Assembly (NCBI RefSeq): GCF_001870225.1
Contig: NZ_CP017675.1
Coordinates: 1,628,574-1,692,573, forward strand
Source of the DNA: Gloeomargarita lithophora Alchichica-D10
GTDB taxonomy: Bacteria; Cyanobacteriota; Cyanobacteriia; Gloeomargaritales; Gloeomargaritaceae
Direction of reading: 5' to 3'
DNA length: 64,000 nucleotides
Position numbers and translations under genes: made by a program. The notes beneath the pieces are model-generated. The model had not been told where the DNA came from. It did not search any database and saw only the letters and a list, made by a program, of their open reading frames with translations. The number at the start of each line of letters is the position of its first letter. Positions within the stretch are counted from its first letter, which is position 1. Below, piece after piece: positions 37,300 to 45,406 of the stretch.

Positions 37300-37563
37300 A
37301 TGGCACAACGCTGGACAGATGAGATGTTGGATCGGCAAGCTGAAGAAAACACCCGTGCCTTTCGGGAGTTGCGGGAGGCCATTGGTCGTCTGGAAACCCA
37401 AGTTGCCGCCAATACCCAAGCCATTGCCGAACTGCGGGAGGGACAGGCCATGATGATGCAAATTGTCATGCAACAGCAAACCAATATCCAAGAATTGCGC
37501 CAGGATACCCGCCGGATTTTGGATGCCCTGATCAACCCACCGCCAATGAACGGGCATCACTAA
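37300..37563 (+). CDS. Small coiled-coil protein, tandem copy 3 (one heptad)
   Basis: 87 residues with only one A-A-N-T-Q-A-I unit. The remainder matches copies 1 and 2, with a final H-H in place of H-R. It is the last of the array and ends 18 bp before the convergent MscS gene. The order 101, 94 and 87 residues reflects loss (or gain) of one 21-bp unit at each step. Confidence 0.8.
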   Translation: MAQRWTDEMLDRQAEENTRAFRELREAIGRLETQVAANTQAIAELREGQAMMMQIVMQQQTNIQELRQDTRRILDALINPPPMNGHH

Positions 37564-37580
37564 TTACGCTTGAAAAAAAC

Positions 37581-39002
37581 CTAAATCTGTAAAGTTGCCC
37601 CTAATTTCTGCAAACGACGGCGAATCCAAGCAACAAATGTCACCTGGTCTTTTCCCTTACTATCAATTAAACCTAAATCCCGTAGTTGTTGACATACCGT
37701 TGTGACAATTTCTTGCCGATGACTCAATTCCTGGGTAATCGCTTCCGCTAATTGGGGGTCGCTGGCCAAGAGATGCTCCATATTTTCCCGACTGATGGCA
37801 AACAACACCGTATCCGCCATCGCCCGATAGGTTGCCGGACAGGGAATATCCAACATAATCGGCACCTCCCCAAAGAAATAACCCGTTTCACCACTGGCCA
37901 ACTGCCGCTCCAATTTCGTTTGATAAACCTCCATTTCTCCACGCAAAACAATACAAAAGGCGGGCATCTGTTCCCCTTCCTGCGCCACCGCTTCCCCAGG
38001 ACGGAGATAAACTCGATACCCCATCTCAATCAAATGGCGCAACTGCACCCGGTTATAGTTTTCAAAATAAGTCACCTGTTGTAATAGTTGATGTAGGGGC
38101 ACCGGGCGACAGGGCGGAGCTTCAGCCACATGACCATTCAAAATGCTTTGCAACTGTTGGGGATGGCGAATCCACATATCCAATTGGGGAAAAGGAACTT
38201 CAATTCCATAGCGTTCAAACGCACAAAGAATCCGAAAATAAAGCTCACTTTTGATGGTAATACCCCGGTCAATTTGACCCAGCCAAACCCACAATTCAAA
38301 ATCCAGGGAGTTCGTCCCAAAACCTAAAAAAATCACCTTCGGGTTCGGGGTACGCAAAACCGCCGGTTCCTCATAGGCAGAAGTCAATAACACCTCCTCC
38401 ACCACCAACGGGTCAGTCCCATAGGCCACCCCAACCGGCAATTTCAGCCGCCCCAGGGTATTGTTGTAGCTCCAATTCAGGATATTCGTATCCACCAAGC
38501 GGCTGTTGGGCACCACCACATCCCCGCCGTTGAAGGTATGAATGGTCGTGGCGCGCATATCAATTTCCCGGATGTGCCCAGTCATCCCGTCCACTTCGAT
38601 GTAATCCCCCACCTTCAATTTGCGTTCCAACAAAAGCGTCAACCCACTCACCAAATTCCGAGCCGCATCCTGCAACCCAAATCCAATCCCCACCCCCAGC
38701 CCCCCGGCCAAAATCGCAAAGGCGGCTAAATCAATGCCACTCGATTGGAGTACCACCAAAAATAAAAACGTCCCTACCCCATAGCTAATTAAGGTAGCAA
38801 CCGCCTCCCGATTGCCCTCATCAAAGCGGGTGAGAATCCGATATTTGAGGACATATTTCAAACACCGACCAAACAGCACCACCAACAGCAGTGAAATGGT
38901 CAACTGCGCCAACCAACTGACACTGATCGCCTCACTCCCTAGATAAAACAGGGGACGGGTCAGGAACATTTGCATCATTTCCAGCCAACGGGCAAAAGTC
39001 AT
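37581..39002 (-). CDS. MscS-family channel with C-terminal cyclic-nucleotide-binding domain
   Basis: 473 residues. Three or four membrane segments fill residues 1-130. The pore-lining region A-I-L-A-G-G-L-G-V-G-I-G-F-G-L-Q and the beta domain (G-D-Y-I-E-V-D-G-M-T-G-H-I) are typical of MscS. From about residue 340 a cNMP-binding fold follows: V-Y-L-R-P-G-E-A-V-A-Q-E-G, F-C-I-V-L-R-G-E-M-E-V-Y, and G-E-T-G-Y-F-F-G-E-V-P-I-M-L-D-I-P in the phosphate-binding cassette, which departs from the classic R-S/T-A. It may be gated by a nucleotide or use the domain structurally. Confidence 0.93.
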   Translation of the reverse strand: MTFARWLEMMQMFLTRPLFYLGSEAISVSWLAQLTISLLLVVLFGRCLKYVLKYRILTRFDEGNREAVATLISYGVGTFLFLVVLQSSGIDLAAFAILAGGLGVGIGFGLQDAARNLVSGLTLLLERKLKVGDYIEVDGMTGHIREIDMRATTIHTFNGGDVVVPNSRLVDTNILNWSYNNTLGRLKLPVGVAYGTDPLVVEEVLLTSAYEEPAVLRTPNPKVIFLGFGTNSLDFELWVWLGQIDRGITIKSELYFRILCAFERYGIEVPFPQLDMWIRHPQQLQSILNGHVAEAPPCRPVPLHQLLQQVTYFENYNRVQLRHLIEMGYRVYLRPGEAVAQEGEQMPAFCIVLRGEMEVYQTKLERQLASGETGYFFGEVPIMLDIPCPATYRAMADTVLFAISRENMEHLLASDPQLAEAITQELSHRQEIVTTVCQQLRDLGLIDSKGKDQVTFVAWIRRRLQKLGATLQI

Positions 39003-39065
39003 CGCTGAAGTTATTGGGAATGCTCAACCATTATATTTTTTCTACCCCTATTATGCGCTCCCATC

Positions 39066-40031
39066 TCACCGAATCCCCCGGCTCATCGCCAACATCCGCT
39101 CTAAAGGAGCCAACGCCGCCAACCGCACCTCCTCCGCCAACGTAATCTCCGGTTGCCGATCCCGCAGTGCCAAATATACCTTTTCCAGGGTATTCAAACG
39201 CATAAACGGGCATTCATTACAGGCGCAACCATTATTAGCCGGGGCGGGAATAAACACCTTCTCAGGAGCGGCCTTTTGCATCTGGTGAATAATCCCCGGC
39301 TCCGTCACCACGATAAATTCCGGTGCTTCATCCTGTTGCACATACTTGAGTAAACCGCTCGTCGAAGCAATATGATCCGCCAGACTTAAAACTGGGGTTT
39401 CACATTCCGGGTGAGCGATAATTTTCGCTGTGGGGTATCGCACTTTTAACTTGACCAACTGTTGATAGGAAAATGTTTCATGCACTAGACAACTCCCCGG
39501 CCACAGTACCATGTCTCTACCCGTTTTCTGCATCACATAACGCCCCAAATTTTGATCCGGGGCAAATAAAATCGGTTGCTCCGGGGGAATTTGTTGTACA
39601 ATTGCCACCGCATTGGAACTGGTGCAAATAATATCGCTCATGGCCTTGATTGCCGCCGAACAATTGATATAAGAAATCACCACATGATCGGGATAACGAG
39701 CCTTGAATTGGGCAAACTCCGCGGGCGGGCAAGTATCCGCCAAAGAACAACCAGCCGCCAAATCCGGGAGCAAAACCTGCTTATCAGGGTTGAGAATTTT
39801 GGCCGTTTCCGCCATAAAATGCACCCCGGCAAACAAAATCACATCCGCCTCCGTATCAGCCGCCTGCCGGGACAACCCCAGGGAATCCCCCACATAATCC
39901 GCAATGTCCTGCACCTGGGATTCCTGATAATAGTGCGCCAAAATCACCGCCCGCAATTCCTGCTTGAGTGCCCGCACCGCCCCCACCAAATCCCGGGGCA
40001 GAACCGCCGCTTCCATCACCGGCAACAACAT
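39066..40031 (-). CDS. nadA: Quinolinate synthase
   Basis: About 321 residues from [14 protein letters not shown]; an upstream start at 40088 would add 19 residues of less typical sequence. NadA condenses iminoaspartate with dihydroxyacetone phosphate for NAD synthesis and holds a [4Fe-4S] cluster. Cluster cysteines fit [16 protein letters not shown] and C-A-C-N-E-C-P-F. The substrate regions I-L-A-H-Y-Y-Q and A-H-P-E-C are present. nadB and nadC are not in the window, but nadK lies 10 kb away. Confidence 0.95.
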   Translation of the reverse strand: MLLPVMEAAVLPRDLVGAVRALKQELRAVILAHYYQESQVQDIADYVGDSLGLSRQAADTEADVILFAGVHFMAETAKILNPDKQVLLPDLAAGCSLADTCPPAEFAQFKARYPDHVVISYINCSAAIKAMSDIICTSSNAVAIVQQIPPEQPILFAPDQNLGRYVMQKTGRDMVLWPGSCLVHETFSYQQLVKLKVRYPTAKIIAHPECETPVLSLADHIASTSGLLKYVQQDEAPEFIVVTEPGIIHQMQKAAPEKVFIPAPANNGCACNECPFMRLNTLEKVYLALRDRQPEITLAEEVRLAALAPLERMLAMSRGIR

Positions 40032-40246
40032 AGACCCACTCCTAAGAGAGTTTGTAACGCTTTGTTTAATTATAGTTGATTTCACCAAAAATAGTTTTCG
40101 GGGTGCGGGTCAGGTCAGTGCTTCCCCGCTTTGTCGGTGTTATGCCCCGGTTTCAGCAGTCCGAGACCCCAATCCTGTGGAAATGACGATTCCCGTTAAA
40201 TGGCAAGCAGTGGCATTTTTTACGGGCTTAAATAAGTAGAAATGTC

Positions 40247-40711
40247 CTACTTCCCATCATTTGGAGGGGGACATTCCAGGGTCTCAGCGAAGATTTGATA
40301 TTCTGTGAACTCACACAATTGGGGCAGGTTATCAGAGATTAAGGGAGTTTCTTTATCAATCAGCCTTAACCCTTTTTGATAGCCGATGCTAACCGCCTCA
40401 AAAAGATAAGGTTTTAGACTAGGATTTCTTTTCAGATGTAATTTAATTTCATCCCGTTGTTCTCGAATACTCCCCCACCAACTTTTTGTTCTCAGGTCTG
40501 GTTGGTAATACCATTTGAGTAAATGTCCCAAAAGAATACCTAAACGATTTTCCAATTCTCGTCTTTCCTGTTTTCCCAAGGAATCTAGCTCCTCAATTAA
40601 ATTGATCATATCCAACTCTCCTAATTTCCCCTCGATCAACAACTGTTTCTGTCGCTGAAGCCAACCATGAAAGTCCAGTTCATAAAGATCACAGGATTTT
40701 TGTTGAGTCAC
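40247..40711 (-). CDS. DUF29 family protein (first of three)
   Basis: 154 residues with a GTG start. The family pattern is Y-E-L-D-F-H-G-W-L-Q-R-Q, then I-E-E-L-D-S-L-G-K-Q-E-R-R-E-L, L-L-G-H-L-L-K-W-Y-Y-Q-P near residue 62, and S-I-R-E-Q-R-D-E-I with L-K-R-N-P-S-L-K. DUF29 is an all-alpha fold very common in cyanobacteria, of unknown function. A degenerate type A end (AAATAAG, TAGAAATGTCC) lies directly after its stop. Confidence 0.85.
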   Translation of the reverse strand: MTQQKSCDLYELDFHGWLQRQKQLLIEGKLGELDMINLIEELDSLGKQERRELENRLGILLGHLLKWYYQPDLRTKSWWGSIREQRDEIKLHLKRNPSLKPYLFEAVSIGYQKGLRLIDKETPLISDNLPQLCEFTEYQIFAETLECPPPNDGK

Positions 40712-41192
40712 GGATACCTAGGGGGAATAACGATAAACCTTCATCTATTTTATAAAAAAAGCTTACCCAAGGACACCCTATTGATGGGAACCGGCAGAGA
40801 GTTACATCGCTGCCTTGCCCCTATTCTCATCCCGTGGCGAAGCCCTAGAACTAAGTCCGGGGTCAGCCCCCTTTGTGACTGCTGATATTCAATTTTATAA
40901 AGATGTCCTTCACCCAATAGCAGTGAATCTCTATCTAATTGTAAAATGCTATGGCAATTCTGGCATTGCTGAGTAAAGCTATGAATCGCAATTCTAATTG
41001 AATTTGGAACAACGGTCGCAGGGGCACCGCCCCCGTCCCTGGTTCTGCAAAGTTTCTGTTCGTAAATCGTCTCATATTGCTATAGAGGTATCCAGTAATT
41101 ATATTAGCCTACTCCATTCGTTTACTTGTTCACTACCTCCACTCCTGAACTATCCCCCTTTCGTTCATACCCTAAATTAGCAACGCCCCTCA
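40712..41192. other. Gene-free interval filled with repeats
   Basis: 480 bp. It holds a degenerate type A copy at about 40771-40908 (GGACACCCTATTGATGGGAA to TTTTATAAAGATGTCC), a 97-bp type B copy at 40986-41082 listed separately, and a leftover type A end GAGGTATCC at 41085-41093 into which type B inserted. The last 100 bases have no recognised feature. Confidence 0.65.
40986..41082. repeat. Type B repeat inserted at the TA of a type A end
   Basis: 97 bp from TCGCAATTCTAATTGAATTT to CTCATATTGCTA, with the hairpin core inside. It is followed by TA and then GAGGTATCC, the last nine bases of a type A end. Hence type B used the TA of the type A terminus TAGAGGTGTCC as target. Confidence 0.75.
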
Positions 41193-42242
41193 TCAAATCA
41201 TATCCCAGCGCACCGGGTCACCTTTTTCGACAGCGCAACGAACCCGTTTTCCTAATAGGACATCGTAGTATTTAGGTGGCAATCCATACCCTGGACGAAT
41301 CGAACGAATTGCTTCTGGCGTAATTACTTCCCCTACTTCCATATCCTTAACAAAATAGAGCGAACGCCGATAAACCAGGGATTTTTTCTCTGCTTCCGTT
41401 GGCCCATAGTGAACTTTTCCCAAAGCCTGCCATGCCCGGTGCGTTTCTTCTACGAGCATTTTCATCTCATGCGGTTCCATACTAAAAGCCGCATCTACCC
41501 CTCCATCCGCACGATTAAGGGTAAAGTGCTTTTCAATTACCGTTGCGCCCAATGCCACCGCCGCTACCGCCACCCCAATCCCTAGGGTATGATCTGATAA
41601 ACCCACTTCACAACCAAACAATTTTTTCAAGTGGGGAATTGTGTGTAAATTAGAATTTTCTGGAGAAGCCGGATAGGTACTGGTACATTTAAGCAACGTA
41701 ATCTGCTCATTGCCCACTGCCCGAATTGTACGGACGGCTTCATCAATTTCTGCTACGGTTGCCATGCCCGTTGACATAATAATAGGTTTCCCCGTTTGAG
41801 CAATTCGTTTAATCAAAGGTAAGTCAACGACTTCAAAGGAAGCAATTTTATAAAGTGGAGCATTGAGTCTTTCTAAAAAATCAACTGCGTTATGGTCAAA
41901 AGGAGTACTGAATGCGATTAAACCTAATTCGTTGGCTCTGTGAAAAATAGGGTCATGCCATTCCCAGGGGGTGTGGGCTTTTTGATAAAGTTCATACAAT
42001 GACTGATTTTTCCACAAGCTACCTTCATCCCTAACAAAAAAATCATCCCGATTGGCATGGATAGTCATCGTATCCGCAGTGTAGGTTTGAATCTTAATAG
42101 CATGGACACCAGTTTGAGCCGCCGCCTCGACAATTTCTAAAGCCCGCTCTATGGACTGATTATGATTGCCAGACATTTCGGCAACCAGGAATGGTGCATA
42201 ACCTGCTCCAATTTTTTGCTCGTTAATTTCAATTAATTTCAT
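41193..42242 (-). CDS. pseI: Pseudaminic/N-acetylneuraminic acid synthase (PseI/NeuB family)
   Basis: 349 residues. A TIM-barrel synthase that condenses phosphoenolpyruvate with a six-carbon amino sugar to give a nonulosonic acid. Motifs: V-A-E-M-S-G-N-H-N-Q-S near residue 22, H-A-I-K-I-Q-T-Y near residue 50, S-T-P-F-D near residue 112, M-S-T-G-M-A and V-I-E-K-H-F-T-L. A SAF (antifreeze-like) domain closes the C-terminus (about 285-349). The E-M-S-G-N-H-N and Y-T-A-D-T-M-T pattern favours PseI over NeuB. It overlaps the preceding toxin gene by 14 bases. Confidence 0.92.
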   Translation of the reverse strand: MKLIEINEQKIGAGYAPFLVAEMSGNHNQSIERALEIVEAAAQTGVHAIKIQTYTADTMTIHANRDDFFVRDEGSLWKNQSLYELYQKAHTPWEWHDPIFHRANELGLIAFSTPFDHNAVDFLERLNAPLYKIASFEVVDLPLIKRIAQTGKPIIMSTGMATVAEIDEAVRTIRAVGNEQITLLKCTSTYPASPENSNLHTIPHLKKLFGCEVGLSDHTLGIGVAVAAVALGATVIEKHFTLNRADGGVDAAFSMEPHEMKMLVEETHRAWQALGKVHYGPTEAEKKSLVYRRSLYFVKDMEVGEVITPEAIRSIRPGYGLPPKYYDVLLGKRVRCAVEKGDPVRWDMI

Positions 42243-42705
42243 CGCTTAACCTCAATAAAAAATGATGAATATCAGCATCAAGATTTTCTTTTAATTTCAG
42301 TGCCTTATCCAAATTTATTTTAAGTTGTTCATACTCAATGGTAGTACCATAAGCATGTCGAAAAAAGTGACGAAAGCCACGCAGGTTATTCAGAATAGCA
42401 TAGGTATTAGATGATAAAAGTGCAGGACGGATACCAGGAATATCTTTACTCATTCTTTGAAGTAACAAAGTGTGCCATTGGTTAGAACTACTAACGTTGT
42501 TCTCAAAACAACTAGCAACAATTTTTAATAAATCTTCAATAGCGCAGAAGAGGTTATGGATTTGATAGGCAATACTTTCTAAAATTACCTCATCATCTAC
42601 CTGCAATTTGGCAACTCTATCTAGTAATTTTTGATGAATTCGCTCAATGTCATTCATTTGAGCTTCCAAATCAACTTTTAAGAAGATAAGTTTGTTACTG
42701 TCCAT
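42229..42705 (-). CDS. HepT-like ribonuclease toxin
   Basis: 158 residues, all helical. The HEPN RNase motif R-x4-H-x-Y is present as R-H-F-F-R-H-A-Y near residue 117. Toxins of this type cut RNA and are held in check by the MntA-type nucleotidyltransferase, often through AMPylation of the Tyr. The antitoxin gene is directly upstream and overlaps by 28 bases. A start at 42657 has a nearby GGAAG, but the longer form matches the usual family length. The module interrupts the sugar gene cluster. Confidence 0.85.
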   Translation of the reverse strand: MDSNKLIFLKVDLEAQMNDIERIHQKLLDRVAKLQVDDEVILESIAYQIHNLFCAIEDLLKIVASCFENNVSSSNQWHTLLLQRMSKDIPGIRPALLSSNTYAILNNLRGFRHFFRHAYGTTIEYEQLKINLDKALKLKENLDADIHHFLLRLSDEIN

Positions 42706-43049
42706 CGGATGCCTGCTTGTTTAATACGATTGCCAAAGTGACATTTATCAACTTCAATTATATCTACATTTCGTCCCATTGTCTCAGAAAGCAAGCCTAT
42801 TACTGCAAAAAAGTCATCGGGATTAATTTGTTCAACAGCAATATCAATATCAGAATTATGATGAAATTTTTGGGGCTGTGTTAGCGAACCAAAAATATAG
42901 GCTGTGTAAATGCCATATTCCAATCCATTTTTATCTAGCCATTTCATGATTTTCTGCAATAAATCCTGGCGTTCTTCTTCATTCTGTAAAGCTCGATCGC
43001 CAAGAATTTGGTCTAGTTTAGAAGTATTAAAAGGAGTTGTTAATTGCAT
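42678..43049 (-). CDS. MntA-type nucleotidyltransferase antitoxin
   Basis: 123 residues, a minimal nucleotidyltransferase. The signature is I-F-G-S-L-T-Q followed by N-S-D-I-D-I-A-V near residue 68, with the expected two Asp residues and a third acid in D-I-I-E-V-D. It belongs with the overlapping HepT-like gene. Such antitoxins AMPylate HepT. The pair was likely inserted into an ancestral pseI region, since a pseI 5' remnant lies on its far side. Confidence 0.85.
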   Translation of the reverse strand: MQLTTPFNTSKLDQILGDRALQNEEERQDLLQKIMKWLDKNGLEYGIYTAYIFGSLTQPQKFHHNSDIDIAVEQINPDDFFAVIGLLSETMGRNVDIIEVDKCHFGNRIKQAGIRWTVTNLSS

Positions 43050-43138
43050 AGAATCAAGTGTTTATTTGGTGTAAATATTTTTGTGGCAACCTCAATTTCA
43101 ATAATAGCACAAAACCATTTGACTAAATATCTGATTAC

Positions 43139-43252
43139 GATCGTGCCCACTGCCTCGATAATTTCCAAGGCTCTCTCTAGCGACTGGTTGTGATTCCCAG
43201 ACATTTCGGCAATCACAAAAAGCGGGTTTAAGCCAAACAAGTTAATATTCAT
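43139..43252 (-). pseudogene. 5' remnant of a second pseI gene
   Basis: From the ATG at 43252: MNINLFGLNPLFVIAEMSGN, then H-N-Q-S-L-E-R-A-L-E-I-I-E-A-V-G before similarity ends near 43139. This is the first 38 residues of a PseI-like synthase, matching residues 16-45 of the intact gene (V-A-E-M-S-G-N-H-N-Q-S-I-E-R-A-L-E-I-V). After this the frame continues briefly without similarity. The toxin-antitoxin module follows. It could come from a partial duplication or from insertion of the module into an older pseI copy. Confidence 0.75.
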
Positions 43253-43296
43253 AGCGCACTTTTTATGAGCGTGGGATGAATATACTCAATCTTAGC

Positions 43297-44871
43297 TTAA
43301 CTTTCAATACAACCATAATAGCAGTGGGGAGCGGAGAAAGTAATTCTAATCAGCGGCTTTACAAAAATATTTTTCTCAGGACTAATTTCTTCTAAAGCTA
43401 AAGCATAACCACTTCTTTCTAAACAGGATTTAGATGCCAAATTGTCCGGTTTCACTTCCGCTCTTAAAAGAGAGATTGAAAATTTTTCATTGACTTGTTC
43501 TTTGAGTTTTTCTTCACTCAATTTAATTAGGTATGAACCTATGCTATTTCCTCGGAAGGCTCCTGATATACTATAGTTTAGCAACCAAAAATTCAGTTTG
43601 GCTTCATATCTTGCCTGCCCAATAGGAATATCCCCATAGTTAAGTATGTATATCTTAGTTTGATTATCATTTATTTTCTTAGAAAACCAATTCATATGCT
43701 GTTCTATTGATATTGCTTCCTCGTTCCAAGCATTTCTACGAACAACTCTATCGTTAGCCCATAAAAAAAACTTTAGTATGTCAGATTCATTTGTCTCTCT
43801 TATACTGAGTCTTTTATGGTCAAATTTATTTAGCAATTTGAAGCAGACTTTTTCCGTACCTAAGCCATCTACCAGTAAAAAACTAAGTTTTTGGTATTCT
43901 TGAAGTAGAGTGAACGTTTCTTGTTTTGATAAAATTTGAAGAATATTCATCAAGTCTTGAGAGAGAATACAGAAGCCATCTTTTGCTAAGGTTACAGAGC
44001 ACTCTAATTGATTCTCAGCAACAGGTACTACGACTCCAGTTAGACCAAGACACATGCGCTCCCAAGTAATTGAGCCTCCTGACCCAAAATACCATGAACA
44101 TTTCAGCATGACTTCTGCCATCTTATCAGTCTGGATATGTAAATTTCCTTCAGGAAACTGTTGCATTTGGGTTTCAATTGAAGCCCGATGAGGGTTAGAA
44201 GCACCAATCACTACTTCCGGTGCAAAATCTCCAATCTTGTGCAACACGCTTAATGCACTTCCTGTAAAATTATTTGGGTCAACACCACCAAAAAAGATGA
44301 AAACTTTACGAGGATCAAATGGAAGTTTTCCTTCCTGTTCTAGTTTTTTTCGTGCTTTGAGAAATTCGGGACGCAAAATTGCATACTCCGGACTTAATAA
44401 CAACCGACAATGATCTGAAACTAAATCCGTGTAACGATCCCATTTATGAGTATAATTCTGATCTAAAAGAACATCACAATCATGGGGACGATTCGCCAAA
44501 TCATCAATGACCATAATTTTTTTAACATAGGGTCTTAGAATGAGTTCCCATTTTGAATCAATACCGTAGTGATCAACAATGAGCCAGTCGGGAATGATTT
44601 CTAAACTTTTGAGAATGCTTATAGCTTCTTGTGCGTCAGATTGTTGATCTATGCCAAGCCAATTTTTTGAAGATACCTTTTGAGGCTTTGATAATAGATG
44701 CACTTGGAATTTCTGATCTTTAATCAACTGATTGATATTTTTGGTGTGATCCCGACAAATAAAAATGCAGTTTACCCCGTTCTTCCTCAATGCCTCTGCC
44801 AAAGTCAGACAACGCATTACATGACCTGTCCCAATTTCATATGATGAGTCAACCCGAAAGGCGATCTGCAT
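43297..44871 (-). CDS. pseG: PseG-type UDP-sugar hydrolase fused to a GNAT acetyltransferase
   Basis: 524 residues. Residues 1-345 form PseG, which releases UDP from UDP-2,4-diacetamido-trideoxy-altrose: F-R-V-D-S-S-Y-E-I-G-T-G-H-V-M-R-C near the start, D-H-Y-G-I-D near residue 100, F-G-G-V-D-P near residue 200 and G-S-G-G-S-I-T-W-E near residue 272. The C-terminal 155 residues are a GNAT fold (L-S-I-R-E-T-N-E-S-D near 356; F-R-G-N-S-I-G-S-Y-L-I near 440), resembling PseH. The fusion joins two steps of the pathway in one chain. AT-rich. Confidence 0.87.
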   Translation of the reverse strand: MQIAFRVDSSYEIGTGHVMRCLTLAEALRKNGVNCIFICRDHTKNINQLIKDQKFQVHLLSKPQKVSSKNWLGIDQQSDAQEAISILKSLEIIPDWLIVDHYGIDSKWELILRPYVKKIMVIDDLANRPHDCDVLLDQNYTHKWDRYTDLVSDHCRLLLSPEYAILRPEFLKARKKLEQEGKLPFDPRKVFIFFGGVDPNNFTGSALSVLHKIGDFAPEVVIGASNPHRASIETQMQQFPEGNLHIQTDKMAEVMLKCSWYFGSGGSITWERMCLGLTGVVVPVAENQLECSVTLAKDGFCILSQDLMNILQILSKQETFTLLQEYQKLSFLLVDGLGTEKVCFKLLNKFDHKRLSIRETNESDILKFFLWANDRVVRRNAWNEEAISIEQHMNWFSKKINDNQTKIYILNYGDIPIGQARYEAKLNFWLLNYSISGAFRGNSIGSYLIKLSEEKLKEQVNEKFSISLLRAEVKPDNLASKSCLERSGYALALEEISPEKNIFVKPLIRITFSAPHCYYGCIES

Positions 44872-44931
44872 GGAAAATCAGTTATTATTGGACTAAACTA
44901 AAATAATTTATGGCACTTCAATTGTAGCACT

Positions 44932-45387
44932 ATGGACAAAAACTCTCTTTATGAAAAAGATTTTTATGCTTGGACACAGTGGCATATCCAAGCGTTATCG
45001 AATAGAACTGCGGCGGAACTGGATTGGGAAAATTTACAGAAGGAGTTGGAATCCTTGGGAAAACAGGAATATCGGGAATTAGTCAGCCGTCTTGCGGTGC
45101 TACTGGGACATTTGTTAAAGTGGGAATCTCAGCCTGAAAGCCGCTGTCGTAGCTGGTTTTTGACAATTCGGGAGCAACGCCGTGCTGTGCGGCGGCACCT
45201 AAAGCGTAACCCTAGTCTCGGTTCTTTGTGTCAGGACGCATTAGAAGATGGGTTTGAGGGTGGTGTGGATTTAGCTTTACGGGAGACTCAACTACCTCTT
45301 AGAGTTTTTCCAGAAAAATGCCCGTATCGTTTTGAGGAGATATTGAACGATCATTTTTACTGTGATACAAGTAAAGACTGGGAATAA
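44932..45387 (+). CDS. DUF29 family protein (second of three)
   Basis: 151 residues, on the opposite strand to the sugar genes and inserted between two of them. It begins M-D-K-N-S-L-Y-E-K-D-F-Y-A-W-T-Q-W and has L-E-S-L-G-K-Q-E-Y-R-E-L, L-L-G-H-L-L-K-W-E and I-R-E-Q-R-R-A-V with L-K-R-N-P-S-L. It is a clear paralogue of the copies at 40.3 and 49.1 kb. Function unknown. It splits what would otherwise be one run of cluster genes. Confidence 0.87.
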   Translation: MDKNSLYEKDFYAWTQWHIQALSNRTAAELDWENLQKELESLGKQEYRELVSRLAVLLGHLLKWESQPESRCRSWFLTIREQRRAVRRHLKRNPSLGSLCQDALEDGFEGGVDLALRETQLPLRVFPEKCPYRFEEILNDHFYCDTSKDWE

Positions 45388-45406
45388 GAAAAGCTGAGAA
45401 TAAAGT

